Shown: positions 9,119 to 17,972 of the stretch, piece by piece
Layout: each line of letters begins with the position of its first letter
Position numbering within the stretch: the stretch's first letter is position 1
NCBI RefSeq assembly: GCF_014897985.1
Contig: NZ_JABUZA010000017.1
Location: 1 to 64,000 of the forward strand
DNA from: Halomonas colorata
GTDB taxonomy: Bacteria > Pseudomonadota > Gammaproteobacteria > Pseudomonadales > Halomonadaceae
Length of the DNA: 64,000 nucleotides
Direction: 5' to 3'
Position numbers and translations under genes: made by a program
Notes under the pieces: generated by a model
What the model was told of the DNA's origin: nothing
What the model saw: only the letters and a program-made list of their open reading frames with translations
Databases searched by the model: none

Positions 9119-9754
9119 TTAGAACCAGCGATCACGCTTTTTACGCCGACGCGGCAAGTGCGGCACGATAAGCCCCACGAGCAGGCCAGCACCCGCCACG
9201 CCACCGCCATACATGAAATAGCGCATCAGCAGGTCTTCTTCCTGAGTGTCCAGACGCGCCTGTAAAGCACGCACCTGCTGGCGCGACTGCTCGGTTTCGC
9301 TATCCAGCTCATTGTTGCGCGCTTCAAGATCGCTGATCCGCTGTTCACGTATTTCCAGCGTTTCGGTCATGGAGGAAGTACGCTGCTCCCAGGTATCGTT
9401 GATCCCCGCAAGCTCAGCCGTAAGTTCATCGACACGGTCTTGCAGAACCGGTAATTGCTCGCGTGCGCTAGGGGTTTCCTGAAGCTCATCAGTCAGCACC
9501 CATACCGTATCACCGCTGCCACCCCGCACACGCGTGTAATTACCGCTTTCTTCCAGTACCTCTACCTGCTCACCCGCATTGAGTGTACCGATAATACGAT
9601 ATCCATCAGTGGGGCCGCTGCGTACATAAGTGCTTAACGCATCGCTTACCCAGGCCTGATTATCGGTTTGTGCAATTGCCTGTGTACTGGCCACACTTAG
9701 CAGCACGCTGGCAGCGGCTGCAACACATGAGAAACGAAATTTATCTGCTTGCAT
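9119..9754 (-). CDS. SH3-domain and membrane-anchor protein (YgiM/TIGR04211-like)
   Basis: A 211-aa envelope protein. It has a Sec signal (cleavage near AIAQ), then a bacterial SH3 domain (about 32-90, YVRSGPTDGYRIIGTLNAGEQVEVLEE...). A predicted coiled coil rich in Glu, Gln and Leu follows (about 95-175). It ends in one transmembrane helix (about 180-200) and a basic tail PRRRKKRDRW. This order is that of the SH3-and-anchor family. Role unknown; SH3b domains often bind peptidoglycan. Single-gene unit on the minus strand between tpm and the DUF1820 gene. Confidence 0.8.
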   Translation of the reverse strand: MQADKFRFSCVAAAASVLLSVASTQAIAQTDNQAWVSDALSTYVRSGPTDGYRIIGTLNAGEQVEVLEESGNYTRVRGGSGDTVWVLTDELQETPSAREQLPVLQDRVDELTAELAGINDTWEQRTSSMTETLEIREQRISDLEARNNELDSETEQSRQQVRALQARLDTQEEDLLMRYFMYGGGVAGAGLLVGLIVPHLPRRRKKRDRWF

Positions 9755-9834
9755 GACGTCATGTCCTGATTAAAAAAACGCTGCATGGCGGACGAAGCCA
9801 CCAGCGCTAACAGCGTCGCGCTTGTCTTGGGCGC

Positions 9835-10164
9835 TTACCCTTCGCTACGCGGCGGTAGAGGAAAGGGACGAGGAAACTCAGCAACGCGGGCATCGCTTTT
9901 AACTGCCTTCAAAGGTCCTTCGCGCTCCACCTCATCAATACGCACAATCGCATTTAAAGGCAGGTAACTACGCTTGACGCCCTCGAAGGTTCGCTGCAAT
10001 TTTTCGGTTGCAGGATCAACGACTACCCGTGACGCATCGTCAAAGACAAACTCCTCGACTTCAATAAAGCCCCAGAGTTCGCTTTGAAATATCTCGCGGA
10101 CGTATAAATCCCAAATTTCACCCTGTTGGTGAACCACCACCCTATAAATCGGCTTGGCCGCCAT
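9835..10164 (-). CDS. DUF1820 family protein
   Basis: A 109-aa soluble protein matching the DUF1820 pattern: PIYRVVVHQQGEIWDLYVREIF, then GFIEVEEFVFD, VVDPATEKLQRTFEGVKRSYLPLNAIVRIDEVEREG. The C-terminus is proline-rich. Family function is unknown; members are short, single-domain and widespread in gammaproteobacteria. It is divergent from the ATP-grasp gene, separated by 224 bp. The frame contains no obvious signal peptide or membrane segment. Confidence 0.75.
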   Translation of the reverse strand: MAAKPIYRVVVHQQGEIWDLYVREIFQSELWGFIEVEEFVFDDASRVVVDPATEKLQRTFEGVKRSYLPLNAIVRIDEVEREGPLKAVKSDARVAEFPRPFPLPPRSEG

Positions 10165-10332
10165 CTTGGCCTATCCCTCTTGCCATTTGAACGTAAAATT
10201 TTCCGGCCTTAGCGTACCATAACCCAACCAGTAGAGCCTTAGATCACGTGTCTTAAAGCGTTAATAAGCGCTAACCGCCCACTTAACGAAGTGCTAATTA
10301 GCCGATATGACAGGCATCGTGTAGGGTGAATA

Positions 10333-10372
10333 GAAGGAAGAAGAGAAGGAAGAAGAAAGGCATACCCCCCCC
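10333..10372 (+). repeat. Homopurine 12-bp tandem repeat followed by C8 tract
   Basis: GAAGGAAGAAGA is repeated twice head-to-tail (10333-10344, 10345-10356) in an all-purine run reaching 10360, followed by eight consecutive C (10365-10372). This lies in the leader of the ATP-grasp gene, just before its AGGAG. A GTG at 10326 is in frame with the gene through the tract and would add a very basic 21-residue extension. Whether this extension is translated is unknown. Confidence 0.6.
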
Positions 10373-10388
10373 TACAGGAGTAACGATT

Positions 10389-11612
10389 ATGCAGAAGGAT
10401 CCAAATAAAGGTTATATCGCACTGCTTGGCTGGAGCCTAAACGCCATCGAAGCAGCAGAAAAATTTGACCGACGCTATATCGTGGTGGCTCCTGACTGGG
10501 CTGAGGAGTATTGCCAGCAACATGAAATACCCCATGTCGCCTGGAATTTCGAACGCCTCAATGACCGCTCTTTAGAAATTGCCGAAACGCTTAAAGAAAA
10601 AGGCGTAGACGTCGCGATTCCGCTGTTTGAAGAAACGGTTGAATGGGCTGGCGCCATCAATTCCGTTCTGCTTGATAATCCACGCCTTTATGGCCAGTCA
10701 CTGCTGCTGCGCGATAAAGCTTTGATGAAACGGCGCGCCCAGCTGGGTGGCATCCGCGTGGGGATTTTTGAAGAAGCGCATGATAAAGAAGACGTTGTAC
10801 GTTTTTTGAAACGCGTCAACCAGACGCTGCTTAAGCTCGATGGCGATCCAAATGATCCTATTCACCTTAAAGCGTTTGATAAAGCGGGCTGCCTTGGGCA
10901 CCGTGTGATTCGCACCCCTGACGAGATTGATGCCATTCCTGAAGAGGAATTTCCGGTGTTGATGGAGTCCCACCTGGATGGATGGGAATTTGCGGTTGAA
11001 GCGTGGATTCATAACGGCAAAATCGCCTTTTTGAATATTTCGGAATACGTAACACTAGGCTATTCCGTGTTTGTGCCCGCCTCCCCCGAGCTTGAAAAAT
11101 ACCGTGATCAGATTACGACTCAGATTGAAAAGCTGATTAAGGCCTTCGATATTGAATTTGGCTTGATTCATCCCGAATACTTCGTTACAAGCGACGGCGA
11201 AATGTACTTTGGCGAAGTCGCCTATCGTCCGCCTGGCTTTAAAGTATTTGAGCTGCTGGAACGTGTTTACGGGTTTAACGCCTATCAAGCGTCCATGCTG
11301 GTGTTTGATCCAAAAAGCACGCCCGACGAAATCACCGCGTTCTTTCCCAAGGAGGTGGTCGATGCCAACGGGTTTGCCGGTTGTTTCGGCGTTTACCCGC
11401 GACGTCGCGTTGTCAGCCGCCTTGAAATCCCGGAAGAGACCGAAGATCACGCTTACTTTGAGTCTCATGAGCTGACCTCGCCGGTTGAAGAAACGGTTAC
11501 TAAGCGCACCGCTTTTGGTACCCACTGGGGGCTGATTTACTTCAAGGGCGATGACGCACATACCATGCGCGATCTCCTTAAACGTCAGGAAGACCTCGAC
11601 TTCTATGTATAA
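10389..11612 (+). CDS. ATP-grasp family protein, function unknown
   Basis: A 407-aa protein with the ATP-grasp layout of carboxylate-amine/thiol ligases. An N-terminal pre-ATP-grasp Rossmann-like domain (about 1-105, LLGWSLNAIEAAEKF) is followed by RDKALMKRR (about 108-116), a lysine in IHLKAF (161), and the hinge GWEFAVEAW with Glu200. The metal-binding segment GEMYFGEVAYRPPG (about 270-283) has Glu276, but the usual Asn of the E-x-N motif is not obvious. Start placed at 10389, after ACAGGAG; a GTG at 10326 is possible. Thirty bases after its stop begins the papain-like protein, so the two are probably one operon. Substrate unknown; I do not recognise a named family. Confidence 0.8.
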   Translation: MQKDPNKGYIALLGWSLNAIEAAEKFDRRYIVVAPDWAEEYCQQHEIPHVAWNFERLNDRSLEIAETLKEKGVDVAIPLFEETVEWAGAINSVLLDNPRLYGQSLLLRDKALMKRRAQLGGIRVGIFEEAHDKEDVVRFLKRVNQTLLKLDGDPNDPIHLKAFDKAGCLGHRVIRTPDEIDAIPEEEFPVLMESHLDGWEFAVEAWIHNGKIAFLNISEYVTLGYSVFVPASPELEKYRDQITTQIEKLIKAFDIEFGLIHPEYFVTSDGEMYFGEVAYRPPGFKVFELLERVYGFNAYQASMLVFDPKSTPDEITAFFPKEVVDANGFAGCFGVYPRRRVVSRLEIPEETEDHAYFESHELTSPVEETVTKRTAFGTHWGLIYFKGDDAHTMRDLLKRQEDLDFYV

Positions 11613-11642
11613 TCCCAGCTATTACCGGGACAAGGAGTCATT

Positions 11643-13682
11643 GTGACGCCTCATATCGAGTCGCTTTCAAACGCCGGCAAGCTTGACGAGCTGCTGCACA
11701 AACTAGACGAAGCGGTGGCGCTACTAGCCGACGCACCCGCTTTTTCCAAGCCCGGAAAGCTTCCCCGAGTACTGGACACCGCCCGCCGGGTGTTATTACA
11801 GCCCGGCGGCTGTGCAGCGCTTGAAACGCGTGCGGCAGCCATTGAAGCTTCGGGCGTTTTTGCAGGTTCAGACTGGGAAACGCCTCAATATCTAGTGCCT
11901 ACGCTCACGACGTTCTCGCTGAAGAGTGCCGACGCCAACGTAGTGGTTATTGAGGCATTAAGCGAATTACGTTTGCTTGCTGTGGCCAAAGGGGGCTATC
12001 AGCATTCACTGCTCTCTCAGGAGCAGGCGCGCCACTATCTGACGCAGGTCATGGCGATTAATCTCTGGCTGCTATTTGGTACGCCCAGTGAAGCCGAGCG
12101 GGAAACTCAAGGGCGGCTCTCGACGATTACTCGACAGCTATTTAGCCATCTTGCCGAACGTATTGGCTATGAGCATGTAATTGATCAATTGATCGATGAA
12201 ATCTGGCGAATCTTGAAGCAGCGACCTATTCAGGTAGACGCTATCAAGCAGATGATTACCCAGATTGCGCTATGCCAGGCAAATCCGGATATTGATTTGG
12301 GGGCAAGCGGACAAGGCGCTGATCGCTTAGTAAGCTCACTCTTCGGCCCTACCCAGGCCTGTCGTGAAGACCCAGGCGTGGACATCTATCGTGAGCGCCT
12401 TGAACGGATGGACACTTCGGCTTTACAAGCCGAGGCCACGGGGTTCGCCCGCGCCATGCACGATACCGGGCTGGTGTCCCCCTACCACGCCGTGTTAATG
12501 CGCCACCTACTTGAAGAGGGCGATTATCTACTCACCGAAGCGATGGGCCTATCCTCGACCGGGCGCGACTGCCTACTGTGTTATCGCGAACTGGTTCATG
12601 CACTGATCCGTAGCGCCATTTATCCGGCCACCGCGCAGGCAGTCTATGGCTTGGCGCTGCTGCTTGAACGGGGCATTCTGTATCAGCCGCCAGTGGCACC
12701 CGCCATGTGGCGCCAGCTGAATTTGCCGCTTTCCGACTGGACTCAGGCACGTCTAAATCTTGCCTACGGTGAACTCACCACGCCCCGGGCGCGCTTACTT
12801 GAAGGGGTTTTATGCATGCTGGGACTCCCTTTAGGGGTAGGCCAGGGCAATAATCCTACCTGTCAGTCGGCCAGGGCGCTTTCCATGTGGGCGTATAACG
12901 ACCCGGACTACTTGCTGCAAATGGTGGCCTGGGCGGCGCGCGATGATGAAATCATCGTACATTTTGAGGGGCAGCCGATCTCCTCTAAAGAGAGCCAGTC
13001 GGGGGTGGCGACAGAGCTCCCGATAGATCTAGACCCCGTTTCGCTGATTGTGGTGCCCCAGCTTGACCGCATTTATGCGGAAATGGGCAGGCGCTGTATT
13101 GGCCGTGAAGGTGACCCCCACCGCTGGGTGAACCCTGAGTTTCATGGCTGGTGGTCAGGCCGCGGATTTTGCATCAATGTTGACGTTGCCACAGGGCAAC
13201 TGACGAATATTGATTCTTTTATACGCCATTTCTATGCCTGCTATCATCCTTTCTACAATGGCAATCAGCCCCTTATCCACCCTCAACCGGCGGGTATTGC
13301 GATTACCGATAGCGCCGCCCGCTTCATTGGCTGGCATGCCATCACAATACTGCGCGCATCGCTTGATCCATCGGATATAATGCGCCTGTATTTCTATAAC
13401 CCCAATAATGACAGCGGTCAGGATTGGGGAGATGGCGTCGTTGTGAGCACTGCCGGTCACGGTGAGCGCTTTGGCGAGGCGTCTCTGCCCTTTGATCAGT
13501 TTACCTCGCGGCTATATATCTATCACTTTGATCCTCTGGAGCACGGTGAGCTGGCAACGGTAGCCGATGAAGAGCTTGAAGACGTCAAACAGTATCTATA
13601 TCGCAGCTGGGGGGGCGCTCGTTTGCCAGACACCGAGCTACAGGCCAATGAAGGCGCCCACTCGTCAATTAATCAGCCATAA
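11643..13682 (+). CDS. Uncharacterised 679-aa protein with papain-like Cys/His/Asn signature
   Basis: I recognise no named family. Residues 1-380 are mostly helical and featureless. The C-terminal third carries a clan CA cysteine-peptidase pattern. Gln401 lies six residues before Cys407 (QGNNPTCQSARALSMW), the same spacing as papain Gln19/Cys25. His565 follows in GWHAITIL, then NPNND...DWGDG (about 586-598), which parallels papain's NSWG..WG..G. No signal peptide or membrane segment is visible, so it is probably cytoplasmic. Start is GTG at 11643 with AAGGAG upstream. It is 30 bp downstream of the ATP-grasp gene. It may cleave or transfer onto an amide made by that enzyme; this is inference. 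Confidence 0.6.
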   Translation: MTPHIESLSNAGKLDELLHKLDEAVALLADAPAFSKPGKLPRVLDTARRVLLQPGGCAALETRAAAIEASGVFAGSDWETPQYLVPTLTTFSLKSADANVVVIEALSELRLLAVAKGGYQHSLLSQEQARHYLTQVMAINLWLLFGTPSEAERETQGRLSTITRQLFSHLAERIGYEHVIDQLIDEIWRILKQRPIQVDAIKQMITQIALCQANPDIDLGASGQGADRLVSSLFGPTQACREDPGVDIYRERLERMDTSALQAEATGFARAMHDTGLVSPYHAVLMRHLLEEGDYLLTEAMGLSSTGRDCLLCYRELVHALIRSAIYPATAQAVYGLALLLERGILYQPPVAPAMWRQLNLPLSDWTQARLNLAYGELTTPRARLLEGVLCMLGLPLGVGQGNNPTCQSARALSMWAYNDPDYLLQMVAWAARDDEIIVHFEGQPISSKESQSGVATELPIDLDPVSLIVVPQLDRIYAEMGRRCIGREGDPHRWVNPEFHGWWSGRGFCINVDVATGQLTNIDSFIRHFYACYHPFYNGNQPLIHPQPAGIAITDSAARFIGWHAITILRASLDPSDIMRLYFYNPNNDSGQDWGDGVVVSTAGHGERFGEASLPFDQFTSRLYIYHFDPLEHGELATVADEELEDVKQYLYRSWGGARLPDTELQANEGAHSSINQP

Positions 13683-13699
13683 CCGCGCTTAATTAACCC

Positions 13700-14467
13700 A
13701 TGTCTTCTATGTTACGACTCGATCAACTGCTGGTTAGCCAGGGGCTTGCCAGTTCGCGTACCCGTGCCCAGCGACTTATTCGCCATGGCCGTGTTCGCCT
13801 TGAGGCGCACCCGCATGCGCTGATCAAACCTTCAGAAAAATGGCCGATAGAGACGCGCTTACAGGTCGATGATGACCCGGAAGAGCGCTACGTCTCGCGC
13901 GCCGGTTTAAAGCTTGAAAGCGTACTGAACGTTTTAAATAAACGCCTTGATGGGTTAGTCGTGCTGGACGTTGGCCAGTCAACAGGGGGCTTTACCGATT
14001 GCGCGCTGCACTATGGCGCACGTCAGGTGATAGGGATTGAAGTAGGCCACGGGCAGCTTGTCGATTCACTTCGCACAGACCCGCGGGTGACGTGCCTGGA
14101 AGGCCTCAATGCCAGGCATATGAGCACATCCCCAGCGCTCCAAGAAGCTATCGCGACACTCCCGCTTGATATCGCGGTGATGGACGTTTCGTTTATTTCA
14201 CAAACCCTGATCCTGCCTGAAATCGCTGCGCTGCTGCCGCCTGGCGGTGAGCTTATTTCCCTGGTCAAGCCGCAGTTTGAATTAACCCCAGGAGCGCTTG
14301 ATAAGCGCGGAGTGGTTCGTCGAGCGGCTGACTACAAGGTTGTTGAGGAGAAAATTCGTACGGCGTGCAGCGCCTGCGGGTTAGCCGTACAGCACTGGCA
14401 GGAAAGCCCGATCACCGGTGGAGACGGCAATCGGGAGTTTCTTCTTCACGCCATCAAACAAGGCTAG
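13700..14467 (+). CDS. tlyA: TlyA family rRNA methyltransferase / hemolysin-like protein
   Basis: A 255-aa protein with an N-terminal S4 RNA-binding domain (RLDQLLVSQGLASSRTRAQRLIRHGRV) and a C-terminal FtsJ-like SAM methyltransferase domain (VVLDVGQSTGGFTDCALHYGARQVIGIEVG; AVMDVSFISQTLILP; SLVKPQFE). TlyA proteins 2'-O-methylate rRNA cytidines; a hemolysin label in older annotation is not supported by the domains. No good Shine-Dalgarno precedes the ATG at 13700; ATG at 13709 is an alternative. Its stop overlaps the convergent mscK stop by 3 bases (shared 14465-14466, with stops at 14464-14467). Confidence 0.88.
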   Translation: MSSMLRLDQLLVSQGLASSRTRAQRLIRHGRVRLEAHPHALIKPSEKWPIETRLQVDDDPEERYVSRAGLKLESVLNVLNKRLDGLVVLDVGQSTGGFTDCALHYGARQVIGIEVGHGQLVDSLRTDPRVTCLEGLNARHMSTSPALQEAIATLPLDIAVMDVSFISQTLILPEIAALLPPGGELISLVKPQFELTPGALDKRGVVRRAADYKVVEEKIRTACSACGLAVQHWQESPITGGDGNREFLLHAIKQG

Positions 14468-17400
14468 CTAAGCGTGGCGGGCGGCAGCCGCTTTATCGAC
14501 TGCACCTTGGCGGCTTCCCCCTTGTCACGGTGCAGCCAGACATCCATCTGCTCGAAAGCGACTCGAACGTCTGCCTCCCGGAACAGCTGATCCACCCGGC
14601 AGTTCACTTCATCCGCCGCAAACAAGCGATCCACCAGGTCATTAACAAAGATGCGCAGCTCAAAATTGAGGCTGTGGTTGCCATAGCTTAAGCAGAAAAC
14701 CTGGGGTTCCGGGTCAGCCAGCACCCGCTCGTTCTCGTCAGCCGCCTGGCGCAAAAGTCGATGCACTTTGTCTAAATCAGAGCCGTGAGCAACGCCGTAG
14801 GTCAACACCACCCGAGTGATGTTATCGGAAAGCGACCAGTTGATCAGCTGATCGGTGACAAAGGTCTTATTGGGGATAATGATCTCTTTACGATCAAAGT
14901 CTGTAACCGTGGTGGCGCGTATCCGAATACGGCTTACGGTACCGTGCAGGTTGCCAAGCGTAATCGTGTCGCCAATTCGAATAGGGCGCTCGAAAAGAAT
15001 AATCAAACCTGAAATGAAGTTGGCAAAAATTTCCTGCAAGCCAAACCCCAAGCCCACGCTGAGCGCCGCCACCAGCCACTGCAGTTTATCCCACGACACG
15101 CCTAGCGTCGCCAGCGCCATCACAATGCCCGTGCCTACAATTGCATAGGAAAGCAGCGAGCTTATGGCGTAGGCGCTACCCTGCTTTAACGCCAGGCGAG
15201 ATAGCACCATGACCTCCAAAAGTCCCGGCAGGTTGCCCGCCATGATAATAGTAATGGCCACAATCAAGAGTGCCGTAAACACATCGGAAATCGACAGCGT
15301 ATCGCCGACCAAATCGCCCTCTTCGGCATCCCATAGCGAGACGTGATCCAGATAACCCAGCACGGATAACAGGTCTGCCCACACCAGGTACAAAAGTGCG
15401 CTGAAACCAATCAGCAGAATCAGTTTGGAAAGGCGCAGCGACTGGCTGTTGATTTTCTCCATATCCAGCGGTGGCTCTTCCACTACTTCAAGCCCACCTT
15501 CAGCCCCCTCCTGCACCTGCGCCCGGCGGCGAGCCAGAGCGCGTCGATAGGCAAGCCGCCTGGCGGCAACGGCCAAGCTGCGCACCACCGTTGCCTCGAC
15601 CACAATCCATAGCCCCAGCAGGTACAGCGTAATGGCAAAGCGGCCCACCAGGCGTAGCGCCGTATATTCATACCCCCATACCATCAGCCCCAGTAACACG
15701 AGCGGTATGGATGCCATGGCAAGCCCCAGCATCAATCGAAACAGACGAACGCCAAAAAACGGTATATGCGACAAAATCAGCTGGGCTAGCCACCAGCTCA
15801 TGGCCAGAAGCCCTACCGTAATCAGCGCCATGGCGACAGGCCGCATCGCCAATGGGGTTTCCATCTGTTCTGACATGGCCGCAATGGCCACCACTGGCAC
15901 TAATGCTAACCCTAGCCCACGCAGCAGTTCGCGCAGCCGAGCATTGTAATGAGCCGACCAGGTAAAATGTCGTTCGGCCACGCCGTCAGCCACTAATAAC
16001 CTGCGCCCCCACGCCACCACGGCCCAGCTTAAGGCCAATTGCAGCAACGCTGGTGAAACGCTATGGGCCAATGCGCCCTGGGTTGCGCTAAGTCCTAGTC
16101 CTACGCCCGCCAGCGCTAGCGGCCCGGGGATCGCGAGCAGCGCGTTTAAGAGCACCGCTTTTGGGGTATGCAGTTGGGTATCGCTTTTTAAGCGACCAAT
16201 CTGTGAATGAATGGCAGCAAGACCTGCCTTGATACGCCGCCGCAAACCCACTAATAACAGGCTTACCAGTACCAGAGGGGCACCGCTGAGCACCTCCCAG
16301 GAAACGCCCTTCCAGTGACTGGGCAAAATGGCTCGCCACTCGCCTTCTCGCCACTCCTGGCGCGCGTTGTGGGGCAGTTGGCGCATCCAATTCAGATCCA
16401 GCGGTCGGCTGTTAGCCACCCAAAACAACTGCTCATCGATGGTCGTACGCAGCTCTCGGGTAGTGGTCAATAGCTGTTGCTGATTAAGCTGCAGCTCAAT
16501 GGCAGCACTTAGCAGGCTGCCATAAGATTGCTCTAATTGTTCAACCAGCTCACGGCGCGACTGGTAAAGCCGTGAAAGCGAACTGACCAAGCCGGGGGTC
16601 ACCTCAAGTCCAGCCTCTTCCAGGCGCTGGGTCGCCAGCCGCTCGCCTTGGCGTAACTGGTCGCGCTGGCGAATCAAGTCAAACTGCTTTAGTCGCAGGT
16701 CGGCAATTTCGTCCTGAAGATCACGACGCGGCACAATCGATGGCAATGATTGACGCTGCTCACGCAGAATCCGTGAGAGTAACTGGCTGCCACGGATAGC
16801 ATCGATTTGCTCGTTAAGACTGCGCTGCAGCTGACGCACATGATCCAACTGACGCTGCGCTTCGATATTCTCACGCACAATGCTGTTGGAACGATCCGTC
16901 GCACGCAGCAGCTCCAAGCTAAGCTCTTGGTTAATTTGCTGGGCACGTAAGACAACGGGATGCCCTTCGGCAATTAAAGGATCATCCCTGGCGGCATCGG
17001 CGATCGCCTGTTCCGACTGCAGACGGCGCTGCCGATCAATCGCTCCCTGTAGTAAATTTAAGCGCTGCTCCTGACGGTCGATCTGCATTGAAAGCAGATC
17101 ACGCCGCTGCTGCGCCAGCTCACGTAACCGGCTATTGGCGCTTAACTCGCGCTGATTATAAGTGACCTCTCGCTCCGCTAAGGCGCGCTCTAGGCGTAGC
17201 TGGATCAGTTGAGCATCGTTCAGAGGAGAAAGCTGCCGGTCAGCCAGGAGCGCTTCCCGCTCATCGTGCTGGCGACGTAAGACTTCAATGCGCTGAAGCG
17301 CTTCAGAAATTGACTGCTGAGCTCGCTCGGGTAGGGTTTGAGCAGAAAGAAGCTGCGAATTCACTTCCGCCAGTTGGCTCTGCAACTGTTGTAGCTCTAC

Positions 17401-17817
17401 GACAGCATCCGTCTGCTGCGCTTCGAGCGTATCAAGCGGCGTGTCGGTTAAATCGGTAACGCTTAATTGCTGACTATCATCGTTAATGTCATTGAGTTGG
17501 CGCTCCAAGAGCTGCCGCTGTTCTGGCGCCTGCTCGACACGCTGAGTTAATGCCGACAACCGCTCTTCAACCGCGCTTAATCGCTCATAGGCCTGCAAGG
17601 CAGCTGCGAGTGCATCTTTATCACGCCCTTGTTGGGGTGTAAGTTCGCCTTCAGCCGCATCTAATTCGGCGAGCCTTTCGGCCAGCTCTTTTTGGGGGGG
17701 TACCCGGTCAAGTGGGGGGTAATCGGCCGCGTGAACATGAACGCAAGCCATCAATACCCACAGCAAAAACAGGCTTCTAACTAGCCAACTGCCAGCAAAT
17801 CTCACCACGTCAATCAT
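14464..17817 (-). CDS. MscK/MscM-type mechanosensitive channel
   Basis: A 1117-aa large MscS-family channel that releases solutes on hypo-osmotic shock, important for a halophile. It has a signal peptide (about 1-31, ending VHAA), a long periplasmic coiled-coil-rich region (about 35-480), then about eleven membrane helices. The conserved MscS pore helix and beta domain follow (LGFGLQEIFANFISGLIILFERPIRIGD, then IRIRATTVTDFDRKEIIIPNK). Length and this segment match E. coli KefA/MscK (about 1120 aa). Start at 17817 is preferred because it places the signal peptide at the terminus. MscM (YjeP) is the close alternative. It converges on tlyA. Confidence 0.85.
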   Translation of the reverse strand: MIDVVRFAGSWLVRSLFLLWVLMACVHVHAADYPPLDRVPPQKELAERLAELDAAEGELTPQQGRDKDALAAALQAYERLSAVEERLSALTQRVEQAPEQRQLLERQLNDINDDSQQLSVTDLTDTPLDTLEAQQTDAVVELQQLQSQLAEVNSQLLSAQTLPERAQQSISEALQRIEVLRRQHDEREALLADRQLSPLNDAQLIQLRLERALAEREVTYNQRELSANSRLRELAQQRRDLLSMQIDRQEQRLNLLQGAIDRQRRLQSEQAIADAARDDPLIAEGHPVVLRAQQINQELSLELLRATDRSNSIVRENIEAQRQLDHVRQLQRSLNEQIDAIRGSQLLSRILREQRQSLPSIVPRRDLQDEIADLRLKQFDLIRQRDQLRQGERLATQRLEEAGLEVTPGLVSSLSRLYQSRRELVEQLEQSYGSLLSAAIELQLNQQQLLTTTRELRTTIDEQLFWVANSRPLDLNWMRQLPHNARQEWREGEWRAILPSHWKGVSWEVLSGAPLVLVSLLLVGLRRRIKAGLAAIHSQIGRLKSDTQLHTPKAVLLNALLAIPGPLALAGVGLGLSATQGALAHSVSPALLQLALSWAVVAWGRRLLVADGVAERHFTWSAHYNARLRELLRGLGLALVPVVAIAAMSEQMETPLAMRPVAMALITVGLLAMSWWLAQLILSHIPFFGVRLFRLMLGLAMASIPLVLLGLMVWGYEYTALRLVGRFAITLYLLGLWIVVEATVVRSLAVAARRLAYRRALARRRAQVQEGAEGGLEVVEEPPLDMEKINSQSLRLSKLILLIGFSALLYLVWADLLSVLGYLDHVSLWDAEEGDLVGDTLSISDVFTALLIVAITIIMAGNLPGLLEVMVLSRLALKQGSAYAISSLLSYAIVGTGIVMALATLGVSWDKLQWLVAALSVGLGFGLQEIFANFISGLIILFERPIRIGDTITLGNLHGTVSRIRIRATTVTDFDRKEIIIPNKTFVTDQLINWSLSDNITRVVLTYGVAHGSDLDKVHRLLRQAADENERVLADPEPQVFCLSYGNHSLNFELRIFVNDLVDRLFAADEVNCRVDQLFREADVRVAFEQMDVWLHRDKGEAAKVQSIKRLPPATLS

Positions 17818-17972
17818 GCCCTCACAGACATTATTAAAACCCGCCGATACGGAAACAGTTGCTATTGTCAGGCGTTCTAAGGATAAGCGCAATGAAGAGG
17901 AGTTGACTTACACCCTCCGCGTGTATAGAAACAACCTTGATAATTGTTCTCCCCTATTTGCGAGCCACCTAG

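Noticed and set aside
11055..11561. Antisense frame inside the ATP-grasp gene
   Set aside because: Opposite-strand shadow with no recognisable domains.
13700..14467. Hemolysin toxin
   Set aside because: The domains (S4 plus FtsJ methyltransferase) indicate an rRNA methylase.
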